Below are positions 8,702 to 17,301 of a stretch of DNA of 64,000 nt, one piece after another. Origin of the DNA: JAKACA01 sp963735115 (GTDB lineage: Bacteria > Actinomycetota > Acidimicrobiia > Acidimicrobiales > Bog-793); assembly GCA_963735115.1 (NCBI GenBank), contig CAVTJR010000001.1, positions 806,001-870,000 of the forward strand, written 5' to 3'. The position numbers and the translations under genes were made by a program. Every line of letters starts with the position of its first letter. Positions within the stretch are counted from its first letter, which is position 1. The notes under the pieces are model-generated. The model did not search any database. It saw only the letters and a list, made by a program, of their open reading frames with translations, and had not been told where the DNA came from.

Positions 8702-9886
8702 ATGCCCGGAGCTGTCGTCGTCGCAGGGGCTCGCACGCCGATCGGCAAGCTCGCCGGATCCTTGGCCGCGTTCACCGCCATGGATTTGGGTGGCTTCGCC
8801 ATCGCGGCGGCGCTCGAGCGTGCCGGCGTGGCGCCGGGCGATGTGGACTACGTCTTCATGGGCCAAGTCCTCCAGGCGGGCCAAGGCCAGATCACGGCCA
8901 GACAGGCGGCGGTGAAGGCGGGAATCCCGCTGACGGTGCCGGCGACCACGATCAACAAGGTGTGCCTGTCGGGCCTGAATGCCCTTTACCTCGCCGATCT
9001 CCTCATCCAGGCTGGCGAGGCCGAGATCGTCGTCGCCGGCGGCATGGAGTCGATGACCGTGGCGCCCTACCTGCTGCCAGGCGCCAGAGCCGGCTATCGG
9101 GCCGGCGACCAGAAGGTGATCGACTCCATGATGTACGACGGTCTCTTCGACGCCTTCGACCACGTCGCCATGGGGGCGGGCACGGAGGGCTACAGCCAGG
9201 CTGCCAATATCAGCCGCGAGCGGCAGGACGCCTTCGCGGCCACGTCACACGAGCGGGCGGCCGCCGCCATCAAGGACGGGCGCTTCGCCGACGAGATCAT
9301 CCCTGTCAATGTCCCGCAACGCAAGGGTGACCCGATCGTGGTCGACACCGACGAGGGTGTCCGGCCCGAGACGACGGTCGAGTCGTTGGCCAAACTGAAG
9401 CCCGCCTTCGACAAGGACGGCACGATCACGGCCGGCAACGCCAGCCAGATCTCCGACGGTGCTGCCGCCCTCATCGTGACGTCCCGTGCCAAAGCGGACG
9501 AGCTCGGTGTCACCCCCCTAGGCGAGCTCATCGCCTACGGCCAGGTAGCCGGGCCGGACACCTCGCTGTTGACCCAGCCCTCGCGGGCGATCCTGCAGGC
9601 GGTCGCCCATTCCGGCCTGACCCTTGGTGACGTCGACCTCTTCGAGATCAACGAGGCGTTCGCAGCCGTCGGGGTGGCGTCCATGGACGACCTGTCGATC
9701 TCCGACGATGTGGTGAACGTGAACGGCGGCGCCATCGCCCTCGGCCACCCGATCGGCATGTCGGGGGCTCGCCTCGCCCTCACGATCCTGCACGAGCTGC
9801 GCCGTCGCGGCGGAGGTCTCGGCGCCGCCGCCTTGTGCGGTGGGGGCGGCCAGGGAGACGCCGCCCTGCTTCGCACGCTCGCCTAG
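8702..9886 (+). CDS. Acetyl-CoA acetyltransferase (thiolase)
   Basis: This 394-residue protein has the normal length of biosynthetic thiolases. The nucleophilic cysteine is C88 in NKVCLSGLNA, the catalytic histidine H349 in GGAIALGHPIG, and the second cysteine C379 in ALCGGGGQGD. It condenses two acetyl-CoA to acetoacetyl-CoA, or cleaves acetoacetyl-CoA or 3-ketoacyl-CoA. A strong ribosome binding site (AGGAGG) precedes the ATG. It is divergent from ccr and, with the 3-hydroxybutyryl-CoA dehydrogenase at the window start, supplies the first steps of the ethylmalonyl-CoA pathway. A role in fatty-acid breakdown is also possible. Confidence 0.9.
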   Translation: MPGAVVVAGARTPIGKLAGSLAAFTAMDLGGFAIAAALERAGVAPGDVDYVFMGQVLQAGQGQITARQAAVKAGIPLTVPATTINKVCLSGLNALYLADLLIQAGEAEIVVAGGMESMTVAPYLLPGARAGYRAGDQKVIDSMMYDGLFDAFDHVAMGAGTEGYSQAANISRERQDAFAATSHERAAAAIKDGRFADEIIPVNVPQRKGDPIVVDTDEGVRPETTVESLAKLKPAFDKDGTITAGNASQISDGAAALIVTSRAKADELGVTPLGELIAYGQVAGPDTSLLTQPSRAILQAVAHSGLTLGDVDLFEINEAFAAVGVASMDDLSISDDVVNVNGGAIALGHPIGMSGARLALTILHELRRRGGGLGAAALCGGGGQGDAALLRTLA

Positions 9887-9900
9887 CGGGGGGCTCGGGG

Positions 9901-10506
9901 CTACTTCGCCATCTCCCTGCGGCCGACGAGCGCTCGGCCGAGAGTGAGCTCGTCCGCGTACTCGAGGTCGCCCCCAACCGGGAGCCCGCTCGCGATCCGG
10001 GTCACTTTCACACCGAGCGGTCCCAGCAAGCGGGCGAGGTACATGGCCGTCGCCTCTCCCTCGAGGTTCGGGTTGGTGCACAGAATGACCTCGACGACAC
10101 CCTCGGGCGTGAGCCTCTCGAGGAAATCCCTCACTCTGAGCTGATCGGGACCGACTCCGTCGATGGGGTTCAGCGCCCCGCCGAGAACGTGATAGGTCCC
10201 GTGGAACTCCCGGGTCCGCTCCACGGCGACGATGTCGCGAGGATCCTCCACGACGCAGACGATCGAGGAGTCCCGTCGCGAGTCGGTGCAGATCGCACAC
10301 AAGGCACCCTCGCCGACGTTGAAGCAGCGCTCGCACAGCCGGATGCGGTCCTTCACCTCGGCGATGGTGGAGGCCAGGCGGAGCGCCTCCTCCTTCGGCA
10401 CCTCGAGCAGGTGAAACGCGATGCGCTGGGCCGACTTTGGACCGATGCCGGGCAGCCTGCCGAGCTCGTCGACCAGCTCCTGGATGGGACCGGCGAAGAC
10501 CGTCAC
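9901..10506 (-). CDS. recR: Recombination protein RecR
   Basis: This 201-residue protein has the full RecR layout: a helix-hairpin-helix (GRLPGIGPKSAQRIAFHLL), a four-cysteine zinc site at C58, C61, C70 and C73, and a Toprim domain beginning VCVVEDPRDIVAVERT and continuing through NPNLEGEATAMYLARLL. It acts with RecF and RecO in loading RecA at single-strand gaps. The GTG start follows the ybaB stop directly (TGA then GTG), so it is the last gene of a dnaX-ybaB-recR operon, a conserved bacterial order. Confidence 0.95.
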   Translation of the reverse strand: MTVFAGPIQELVDELGRLPGIGPKSAQRIAFHLLEVPKEEALRLASTIAEVKDRIRLCERCFNVGEGALCAICTDSRRDSSIVCVVEDPRDIVAVERTREFHGTYHVLGGALNPIDGVGPDQLRVRDFLERLTPEGVVEVILCTNPNLEGEATAMYLARLLGPLGVKVTRIASGLPVGGDLEYADELTLGRALVGRREMAK

Positions 10507-11286
10507 TCAGGACTCCGGGGCGGCGTGATCCGCAGCGCCGCTCCGAGATTCCCCTGCCGGGTCGGCGCCGTCGCCCTCGCTGCGATCGCCGCCGCGATCG
10601 CCGTCATCGCCCACGGCGCCCTCGCCCTCGGTGCCCGCGCCTGGGGTGCTGTCGCCGGACGTCTCTGAGCTGACGTCGCCGGTGGCACCGCCGTCGGTGC
10701 GACTCCCGGCGGCGGGCGCCCCGGTGTTGATCCCAAGGCCGGCCATGATGTCGTTGAGGCCGCCGGGGAGGCTGCTTCCGAGACCACCGGGCAGGCTGCC
10801 GAGGGCTCCGGTCAAGCCGGCGATGAGGTCCTCGGGGTTGCCGAGATTCCCGAGATCGGGCAGGCCGAGACCGCCGAAGCTCGCAAGCCCGCCGAGCTTC
10901 CCGAGAAGACCGGAGAGGTCGACCTCGGTGCTCTCGATCTCATCGGCGAGCTCCTGTCGGAACTCGACGACCTGAGCAAGCCCGTCGCGCAGTGCCGCCA
11001 GGACGGCGTCCTCCAACATCGCGACATCGGTCGGATCGACGAGAGCGGGGTCGATGCGGACCGAGACCGCCTCCAGCGCTCCGGTCAGCTGAATGACGAC
11101 GGAACGACCGGCGGACGAACCCTCCACGATGACGTCCGATGCCTCCTCGGCGACCTCGTCGAGCTCGCCGGACACGGCCTCGAGCTGGGCGAGCAAACCG
11201 CTCAGGCTGCCCGCCAGCTCGTGAGTCTCGTCGTCACCCGCGTCCTCGGCCGCCTCGTGGCGGCTCTCGTCCTCGTCCGATGACAT
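10507..11286 (-). CDS. YbaB/EbfC nucleoid-associated protein with a long Gly/Leu/Pro and acidic tail
   Basis: The position between dnaX and recR and residues about 25-120 (LSGLLAQLEAVSGELDEVAE through SVRIDPALVDPTDVAMLEDAV) identify the YbaB/EbfC DNA-binding family, normally about 100-130 residues. This protein has 259. The extra part is a glycine/leucine-rich stretch (LLGKLGGLASFGGLGLPDLG and similar) followed by an acidic, Gly/Ser/Asp-rich tail of about 70 residues. The N-terminus is also acidic. The start overlaps the dnaX stop by one base (TGATG). Whether the tail changes DNA binding or multimerisation is unknown. Confidence 0.78.
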   Translation of the reverse strand: MSSDEDESRHEAAEDAGDDETHELAGSLSGLLAQLEAVSGELDEVAEEASDVIVEGSSAGRSVVIQLTGALEAVSVRIDPALVDPTDVAMLEDAVLAALRDGLAQVVEFRQELADEIESTEVDLSGLLGKLGGLASFGGLGLPDLGNLGNPEDLIAGLTGALGSLPGGLGSSLPGGLNDIMAGLGINTGAPAAGSRTDGGATGDVSSETSGDSTPGAGTEGEGAVGDDGDRGGDRSEGDGADPAGESRSGAADHAAPES

Positions 11287-13247
11287 CAGGGCACCTCCTC
11301 GGCTCCCGGGAACGCCTCCAGCAGGCGGCCCTCCGCCCAGGACACCGAGTCGTGGCGCCCGGCGATCTCGCCCGAGCCGACGTCCTCGAAGTCCGACATG
11401 TCGTCCCCGGATTCCACGTCCGCAGGCGCAGGCGCCTGGGTGAACACGCCCGGCGACACGGGCGGTCGATCGTCTGAATCGCCGGCGGTGGAGCTGGCGG
11501 CGCCGACGTCGCCGGCTCGCTCCGCACCCGCGTCGGCGTCCTCGCGTCCTGCCGGGTAGTCGGTTGCCTCGGTGACGAGTCGCAAGCCGACGCGAGCCCC
11601 GAGGTGGAGAGTGATCGCCTCGGCCACCTCGTCCACGAGCGGGGCGGCATGCTCGACGTGGGTGGCATTGGGAAGGGCGAAGACGGCGATACCGTCCTCC
11701 ACGGCCACGAACCGGCCGGCGGTGTAGACCGCCCGCGCTCGCGGTTTGAGGCTCGAGAGCACGTGATCGCCCCAGGCCAGCACGAGATCGTCCCGCGTGG
11801 GCAGGGACTCGGAGGGCGACGCTGTCGAGGACGCCGCAGAGGCAGCGGCTGTGCCGGAAGCGGGACCGTCGGGTCGGAGGCGCCCAGCCGACCCCCCTGC
11901 GGCAAGCGGTGGTGGTGCGACCGCCGTCGACGTTGCGGGAGCTACCGCCTCCGGAGGTGACTGGCGAAAGGCGCCGAGCGCTGGCGAGCCGCCCGGGAGG
12001 GGCGTTCCCGGAGCTCGGGGTGCCGCCTTCGGCCCCGGCGCGGTTCGGTCGCCCTGGGCTGCTGCCCCGGTTGGACCGAGGGGCGCGCCGGCGGCAGGAC
12101 GGGAGGACGGCGTCAGCGACGGTCCCGCGCTCGAATTGAATTCCTGGATACGGCGCTCCAGCCGCTCGATGCGCTCGAGGAGGGCACCGGGGCTGTCGTC
12201 CACCTCGGGATGGGTCAAGCGCACGAGGGCCACCTCGAAGGTGGTACGGGCGTCGAGCGCCTCCCGCATGTCGACGATGGCCGTCCCGATCACTTCGAGC
12301 GACCTCACGCAGCGGGCGGGTCCGACGAGCGGCTCCGCCTTGTCGCTCGGGGCGGGTGCGACGGAGTTGGGCCGACGCAGTTCGGGCGCCATGGCGGACA
12401 GGAACACGTCCCGCAGCCCGTCCACCAGCTCGCCAGCCAAGCGGCTGGCGTCGAAGCCGGCCGCCATGGCGGCGTCGACGGTGTGCAATGCCAGGCGGGT
12501 GTCTCGGTCGGCGATGGCGGAGATGAGCTCGCGGACAAAGCGATCGTCGTCCTCGACGACCCCAGCCGCCGCCACGAGGTCGAGGGCGGAGAGAGCGTCG
12601 CGAGCCGAGCCGTGTGCACGGCGGACGGCGGCTTCGATGCCGTCCGGAGGGAGCTCGAGGTGGGCGTCGTCGGCGATGTCGCTGAGGAGACTCTCGAGGG
12701 TGGACGCCTCGAGAAGGTGGAACTCGAAGTGCTGCGTGCGGCTACGGATGGTGGGCAGGACTTTCTGCGGGTCAGTCGTGGCAAGCACGAAGACCACGTG
12801 CGCAGGCGGTTCCTCGAGCGTCTTCAAGAGGGCGTTCGATGCCGCCGTCGAGAGCATGTGAACCTCGTCGACGATGTACACCTTCCACTTGCCTGGCGTG
12901 GCCAGGGCCGCCCGAGCAACGAGGTCCCGCATGGCATCGACGCCGTTGTTGGAGGCGGCGTCGAGCTCGTGGACGTCGAGGGAGGCTCCGCGAGCGATGT
13001 CGACGCAGGAGTCGCACTGGCCACAGGGCTCACCGTCCTCGGGTTTGGCGCAGTTCAGAGCCTTGGCAAGGATGCGGGCCGTCGATGTCTTGCCCGTCCC
13101 GCGAGGGCCCGAGAAGAGAAAGGCATGAGCGACGCGCTCGTCCCGCACCGCATTACGCAGCCCGAGCACGACGTGCCCCTGCCCGCGGACCTCGGAGAAG
13201 CGCTGCGGCCGGTACCGCCGATAGAGCGACTGGAACTGTTCGGCCAC
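11286..13247 (-). CDS. dnaX: DNA polymerase III subunits gamma and tau
   Basis: This 653-residue AAA+ clamp-loader subunit has Walker A GPRGTGKT at 47-54, the four zinc cysteines C66, C75, C78 and C81, and the Walker B region VYIVDEVHMLS. A Pro/Ala-rich linker of about 120 residues follows, then a C-terminal tau-like part. It loads the sliding clamp and links the polymerase to the helicase. GTG is the start, and TAATGT 6 bases upstream suggests a leaderless message. It heads the dnaX-ybaB-recR operon. No clear frameshift signal for a separate gamma form was found by eye. Confidence 0.95.
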   Translation of the reverse strand: MAEQFQSLYRRYRPQRFSEVRGQGHVVLGLRNAVRDERVAHAFLFSGPRGTGKTSTARILAKALNCAKPEDGEPCGQCDSCVDIARGASLDVHELDAASNNGVDAMRDLVARAALATPGKWKVYIVDEVHMLSTAASNALLKTLEEPPAHVVFVLATTDPQKVLPTIRSRTQHFEFHLLEASTLESLLSDIADDAHLELPPDGIEAAVRRAHGSARDALSALDLVAAAGVVEDDDRFVRELISAIADRDTRLALHTVDAAMAAGFDASRLAGELVDGLRDVFLSAMAPELRRPNSVAPAPSDKAEPLVGPARCVRSLEVIGTAIVDMREALDARTTFEVALVRLTHPEVDDSPGALLERIERLERRIQEFNSSAGPSLTPSSRPAAGAPLGPTGAAAQGDRTAPGPKAAPRAPGTPLPGGSPALGAFRQSPPEAVAPATSTAVAPPPLAAGGSAGRLRPDGPASGTAAASAASSTASPSESLPTRDDLVLAWGDHVLSSLKPRARAVYTAGRFVAVEDGIAVFALPNATHVEHAAPLVDEVAEAITLHLGARVGLRLVTEATDYPAGREDADAGAERAGDVGAASSTAGDSDDRPPVSPGVFTQAPAPADVESGDDMSDFEDVGSGEIAGRHDSVSWAEGRLLEAFPGAEEVP

Positions 13248-13253
13248 GGCCCG

Positions 13254-13259
13254 ACATTA
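13254..13259 (-). promoter_or_regulatory. -10 element of dnaX (leaderless start)
   Basis: TAATGT stands exactly 6 bases before the dnaX GTG, with no ribosome binding site between. It drives the dnaX-ybaB-recR operon if used. Confidence 0.5.
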
Positions 13260-13340
13260 GGGCGCCCGGCGCCCGGCCGTGCCGGGGAAGGAGAACCTGA
13301 GCGCACCCACCGGGCCGTCGGCGGGAACCCTTCACGCCAA

Positions 13341-13474
13341 CGGCGCTGCCGAGCGCAGCAGCCAGGTCGCCTGCGGCACACCGGCAAGTCCGCTGAGAGC
13401 TGCTGCCTTCCGGCCCTGACTCGGTTCACGGTCGCCAATTGCGCAGAACCCGGCCGCTGCGCGCGGCAGCGCCG
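13341..13474 (-). ncRNA. ffs: Signal recognition particle RNA (4.5S, small bacterial type)
   Basis: On the minus strand the sequence holds the conserved SRP apical part: GTGAACC, GTCAGGGCCGGAAGGCAGC with the GGAA tetraloop, and then GGTGTGCCGCAGG and CCTGGC on the return strand. These are the internal-loop and tetraloop elements that bind Ffh. Two arms at 13341-13359 and 13456-13474 are complementary over 19 bases with one mismatch and close the long stem. That gives about 134 bases, somewhat longer than usual; the true ends could be inside these arms. The place between dnaX and a tRNA-Ser gene is common in actinobacteria. Confidence 0.9.
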
Positions 13475-13523
13475 AAGCAACAAGATACCCTGAGGCGCCG
13501 CTGGCGAGAAACCGCGCCGGCTC

Positions 13524-13608
13524 GGAGGAGTGCGAGAGCGGCCGAATCGGCACGATTGGAAATCGTGTGACCTGCAAGGGTCCGTGGGTTCAAATCCCAC
13601 CTCCTCCG
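13524..13608 (+). tRNA. tRNA-Ser(GGA)
   Basis: A full cloverleaf of 85 bases is seen. Acceptor arms GGAGGAG (13524-13530) and CTCCTCC (13601-13607) pair fully, with discriminator G. The anticodon stem CACGA/TCGTG closes the loop TTGGAAA, so the anticodon is GGA and it reads UCC/UCU. A long variable arm, typical of serine tRNA, and the T arm GTGGG-TTCAAAT-CCCAC follow. No CCA is encoded. A degenerate integrase about 1.5 kb downstream suggests this tRNA has served as an integration site. Confidence 0.96.
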
Positions 13609-13767
13609 CTGCAAACTCCCCTGCTCAGAAGCTCGCACCTCGTTGGTCAGCGCTGCGCCGAGGAGCCTAAGCAACCGCTTTGGCCACCAAACTGACCACC
13701 AAAGTCCGCGCTGGCGGGTGGGTCTGATGACCCCGGGAACCATCACAGGTAATCGGAGGGTGCGCTA

Positions 13768-14667
13768 GTGGCCGGCCTGTTGGAACTCGACGGCCTGAGC
13801 CGCCGGTTCGGCACGGTGACCGCCCTCAACGATCTGAGCTTCTCGGTTCCCTCGGGTCAGGTGGTCGGGTTCCTCGGTCCGAACGGCGCCGGCAAGACCA
13901 CCACGATGCGGGCAATCTTCGGGCTCACCGACCTCGATGCCGGGTCGGTGCGGTGGAACGGCGTGCCGGTCGGCGGCACCCAGCGCCGCCACTTCGGCTA
14001 CATGCCCGAGGAGCGGGGCCTCTACCCAAACATGCTCGTAGCAGAAGAGGTCGAGTACCTTGGCCGCCTGCACGGCATGGACACGCGCAGCGCCGCGGCT
14101 GCCACCAAGCAGTGGCTGGAGCGCCTAGACGTGGCCGACCGCTCCACGAGCAAGGTCGAGACCGTGTCACACGGCAACCAGCAGCGTGTGCAGCTGGCGG
14201 CGGCCCTGGTGCATGACCCCGAGGTGCTGGTGCTGGACGAACCGCTTTCGGGGCTCGACCCGACGGGCATCGATGCCATCGGCGAGGTGCTCGTCGAGCA
14301 GGCTCGCGCCGGGCGCTGTGTGCTGTTCTCGAGCCACCAGCTCGACCTGGTCGAGGACCTCTGTGAGTCGGTGGCCATCATCGACCGTGGTCGGTTGGTG
14401 GCGAGGGGGACCGTCGACGAGCTGGCAACGAGCGGCGCGCGGCGCCTCAGCGTCCGGTTGGAGGGAGACCGCGAGGGGGCCTGGGCGCGGGGGATCCCGG
14501 GCGTGACCGTGTCGGAGGTGGACGGGGGCGAGGTGCGCCTCGTCCTCGACGACTCCACCGACAGCGACGTCGTACTGGACGCGGCGCGGGCTGCTGGGCG
14601 CGTCACGGAATTCGTCTTCGGACGTCGTCGCCTGTCCGAGGTGTTCAGGGAGGCGATGCGCCGGTGA
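13768..14667 (+). CDS. ABC transporter ATP-binding protein (NatA-like)
   Basis: This 299-residue ATPase has Walker A GPNGAGKT at 37-44, a signature region VSHGNQQRVQLAAALVH (degenerate C-loop SHGNQQ) and Walker B VLVLDEPLSGLDP. The C-terminal third resembles ABC-2 export ATPases such as NatA. The GTG start follows GGAGGGTG, a usable ribosome binding site. The paired permease that starts at the overlapping GTG (14664) has lost most of its length, so this ATPase is probably without its normal partner. It may be idle or work with another permease. Confidence 0.85.
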   Translation: MAGLLELDGLSRRFGTVTALNDLSFSVPSGQVVGFLGPNGAGKTTTMRAIFGLTDLDAGSVRWNGVPVGGTQRRHFGYMPEERGLYPNMLVAEEVEYLGRLHGMDTRSAAAATKQWLERLDVADRSTSKVETVSHGNQQRVQLAAALVHDPEVLVLDEPLSGLDPTGIDAIGEVLVEQARAGRCVLFSSHQLDLVEDLCESVAIIDRGRLVARGTVDELATSGARRLSVRLEGDREGAWARGIPGVTVSEVDGGEVRLVLDDSTDSDVVLDAARAAGRVTEFVFGRRRLSEVFREAMRR

Positions 14668-15001
14668 ATGCGAGCGCCAGGACCAGGTGCAGAGCTTGGC
14701 GTTGCCGCTGAGCGCGCCGCTCATTTTTGGCTACATCGTCTCGCTCATCGGGGTCAGCTCAGGCCATGCCTCGCTGCTCGTCAAGGTGCTGGCCTACCTG
14801 CCTCCCACCGCCCCCTTCGCTATGCCGACATTGGTCGGGTTCGGGGAAGTCACCTGGTGGCAGTTTGAACTGTCGGTTGTTGTGAGCGTGGTGTGCACCG
14901 TGTTGGTGGCGCTCGCGGCGGCTCGCATCTACCGCACGGCCGTGCTCCGAACCGGCAGACGGGTGCGGCTGCGCGAGCTGGTCCCGACCTTGGCCAAGTG
15001 A
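14664..15001 (+). pseudogene. ABC-2 type permease with a large internal deletion
   Basis: A GTG overlapping the ATPase stop (GTGA at 14664) starts VNASART and hits a stop after 15 codons. From about 14681 another frame reads DQVQSLALPLSAPLIFGYIV, then a proline/phenylalanine segment (PPTAPFAMPTLVGF), a membrane helix and the ending YRTAVLRTGRRVRLRELV. That is the C-terminal quarter of NatB-like ABC-2 permeases, which are normally about 380-400 residues. The start and the end of the gene remain while the middle, about 280-300 residues, is missing. This looks like one deletion with a junction near 14673-14685. Confidence 0.72.
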
Positions 15002-15104
15002 AGGCCTCCGTGCAATGTTGCCGGCTCGGGTAGCTGGGATGGACTAGGCCGTGGGGCCCCCTCGGAGCCACCCACCACGCCGTGACAGTTGGTGTGGCTG
15101 CTAA

Positions 15105-15544
15105 TCGCTTGACCTCGTGGAGGTCTCCAGCAAGCTGCACGAGGGGCCGCCGAAGACGAAGGCCGGGCGACGCTCGACGACGCTACCGCCGTCGATCGTC
15201 ACCGAGCTCCGCCTCCACGTGTCACGCTTCGGCGTAGGCCCCTATGTGTTCACCACGCCCGAGAACCAGCTTTGGCACGCAGAGGATTGGCGCACCAATG
15301 CGTAGCGTCCCGCGGTCGAGGCGGCGGACTCGCGCCTCTCCGCCCACATGATCTGAAACACACCGGAGTTGCACTGCTCGCCGCTGCGGGGGTTGATCCG
15401 ATGGAGATCGCGCGGCCTGCTGGTCATTCGAGCGTGACATTCACCTACGACCGCTATGGGCATCTCTTCCCGGAGGCGGACACAATGGCAGCGGCGAAAC
15501 TCGACGCGATCCGCACCACCGGGCTTGGCGTCAAGTTGGGTTAG
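15105..15544 (+). pseudogene. Tyrosine integrase, C-terminal remnant with frameshift
   Basis: Two overlapping frames together read as the catalytic half of an actinobacterial phage-type integrase. The first (15105-15305) has GPPKTKAGRRSTTLPPSIV and YVFTTPENQ. The second (15272-15544) has RPHDLKHTGVALLAAAGV and then GHSSVTFTYDRYGHLFPEAD with the final tyrosine. A frame change near 15272-15305 separates them. The usual HDLRH motif reads HDLKH, so the second catalytic arginine is lost. The N-terminal half is absent. It lies about 1.5 kb from tRNA-Ser(GGA) and marks an old integrated element. Confidence 0.75.
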
Positions 15545-15601
15545 AACTCTGCGCGGACCACTGTGCTGACGACGACGAAGGTCGGCTGTGAGGACGCGCG
15601 A

Positions 15602-16336
15602 TCACGCCTCGCCGGTGTCGTGCCGGTAGGCGAGGACGGCAAGTGGGACGAGCGCGGCGGTCCAGCAGGCGAGGACGATCCATCCCTCTGCTGGCCAGTC
15701 CCCGTGGAGGAGCGCGGCCGCGCCGGCATGCACGAGCCAGTAGGAAGGCAGCCCCTTGACGACGGTCAGCATCGCTCCGCTGTTGAACAAGCTCCCAAAC
15801 GCGCCGCCGAAGAGGGCGAAGAAGACGACGAGCCAGCCCATGACTGGCACGAGCGCGTCCGTCGCGACGAGGTGGCCCAAGATGATGCCCATCAAGACGA
15901 ACGGCACCAAGCCAATAAGAAGCAGGCCGCTCATTTCTAGCCACTGTGCTGCGCCGAGGCGCACCCCAAGTGTTACGCCAGCCAGGAAGACCAAGACGAG
16001 CGCGGGCAGCGCCACAAGGTAGGCGGCGAGCGTCTTCGCGAGGTAGTCGGTGCGGGCCCGCAGGGGCGTGATCCGCAACTGTCGGGTCCAGCCCCGAGCG
16101 CGGTCGCGCGCGAGACGGCCACCGGGTCCGATGGCGGCGAACATCGCGCCGTAGGCCGCCATCCCGGTCATGAAGTAGAGAGGAAAGGAGACGCCCGCGG
16201 CGTAGACGAATGCGTGACGCTGGCCCGAAGCGACCGCGTAGTAAACGACGAGTGGAAGCGCCAAAGAGAGCGCCCACGTCAGGCGGTTGCGGAAGGAGCG
16301 GAGGAGCTCGTAGCGCACGTGTGTGGCCGCACTCAT
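15602..16336 (-). CDS. ABC-2 type transporter permease
   Basis: This 244-residue protein has about six hydrophobic segments: near residues 20-40, 50-70, 100-125, 140-160, 165-190 and 210-235. This is the size and layout of ABC-2 export permeases. Its start overlaps the stop of the ATP-binding gene (ATGA, 16333-16336), so the pair forms one exporter, probably with two copies of each subunit. The substrate cannot be told; related systems export drugs, lipids or peptides. Confidence 0.8.
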   Translation of the reverse strand: MSAATHVRYELLRSFRNRLTWALSLALPLVVYYAVASGQRHAFVYAAGVSFPLYFMTGMAAYGAMFAAIGPGGRLARDRARGWTRQLRITPLRARTDYLAKTLAAYLVALPALVLVFLAGVTLGVRLGAAQWLEMSGLLLIGLVPFVLMGIILGHLVATDALVPVMGWLVVFFALFGGAFGSLFNSGAMLTVVKGLPSYWLVHAGAAALLHGDWPAEGWIVLACWTAALVPLAVLAYRHDTGEA

Positions 16337-17301
16337 TCAGCCACCTCCTTTGGACGAGGCTCGACCGGCTCGGCTGTCAGCTCGAGGAATGCTTCTTCGA
16401 GGCTTCCGCCAGCCGCTTCGACGTCGCGCACCTCAGGGAACCTTGCGAACAGCGCCGGGAGCGCAGCGTCGGCGTCCGCGCACGAAAGCACCACCGTCTC
16501 ACCGTGGCGCTCGACGTTCATCACGCCGGGCAGGGCGAGAAGCGACTGGAGGTCGCCCACCGGCAGCGTCGCCCGAATCGTTCGAGACCCTGCCTTCGCC
16601 TTGATCTCGGTGGCCGGCCCGTCGGCGACAATGGACCCACGGGCGATGAGCACGATCCGGTCCGCGAACGCATCGGCCTCTTCGAGGTAGTGAGTAGCAA
16701 ATACGACGGTCTTTCCTTCTGCAGCGATTCCGCGCATCGCCTCCCAGAACTCGTGTCGGCCCTCGACGTCGATGCCGGCGGTCGGCTCGTCGAGCACCAA
16801 GAGATCGGCATTGGTGACGAGAGCCGTGGCGAAGCGCACCCGCTGGGCTTGCCCGCCGGAGAGCTTCGTCGTCCAACGCTCCGCGAGGTCGCTGAGCCCC
16901 GTGCGGCGGAGCACATCGTCGACACCGAGAGGCTTGGGGTAGTACGAAGCAACAAGCGTGAGCAATTCACGAATACGCAGGTGGTCCGGAAGCGACCCGG
17001 TCTGAAGCATCCCGCCTACAAGACCCGATCTCACGGCGGTCGCCGGAGGGACCCCGAAGACGGACACCGATCCGGCGTCCGAGCGGGTCAGGCCGAGCAC
17101 CATGTCGATCGTCGTCGTCTTTCCCGCGCCGTTCGGGCCGAGCAGTGCGACGGTCTCACGGGGCGCGATCACGAGATCGATGCCGCGAACCGCCTGGACC
17201 GTGTCGTAGGACTTGGTCAAACCGATGGCTCTGATTCCCGCGGGCTCGCCGCTCACGAGGGTCGTGGATGCGGTACGGGGGGTGGTGGCACTGATCGTCA
17301 C
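16333..17301 (-). CDS. ABC transporter ATP-binding protein (DrrA-like)
   Basis: This 322-residue protein has Walker A GPNGAGKTTTID, the signature LSGGQAQRVRFA and Walker B LLVLDEPTAGIDV followed by the switch histidine region VVFATHYLEEAD. The C-terminal 90 residues form the regulatory domain of DrrA/CcmA-type exporters. Start is GTG at 17301. It is translationally coupled to the permease downstream and complete in all motifs, unlike the nearby 13.8-15 kb pair. Confidence 0.88.
   Translation of the reverse strand: MTISATTPRTASTTLVSGEPAGIRAIGLTKSYDTVQAVRGIDLVIAPRETVALLGPNGAGKTTTIDMVLGLTRSDAGSVSVFGVPPATAVRSGLVGGMLQTGSLPDHLRIRELLTLVASYYPKPLGVDDVLRRTGLSDLAERWTTKLSGGQAQRVRFATALVTNADLLVLDEPTAGIDVEGRHEFWEAMRGIAAEGKTVVFATHYLEEADAFADRIVLIARGSIVADGPATEIKAKAGSRTIRATLPVGDLQSLLALPGVMNVERHGETVVLSCADADAALPALFARFPEVRDVEAAGGSLEEAFLELTAEPVEPRPKEVAE

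Noticed and set aside
13609..13767. Possible att site after tRNA-Ser(GGA)
   Set aside because: A repeated CCACCAAA is present, but no copy of the tRNA 3' end could be found by eye in the nearby sequence.
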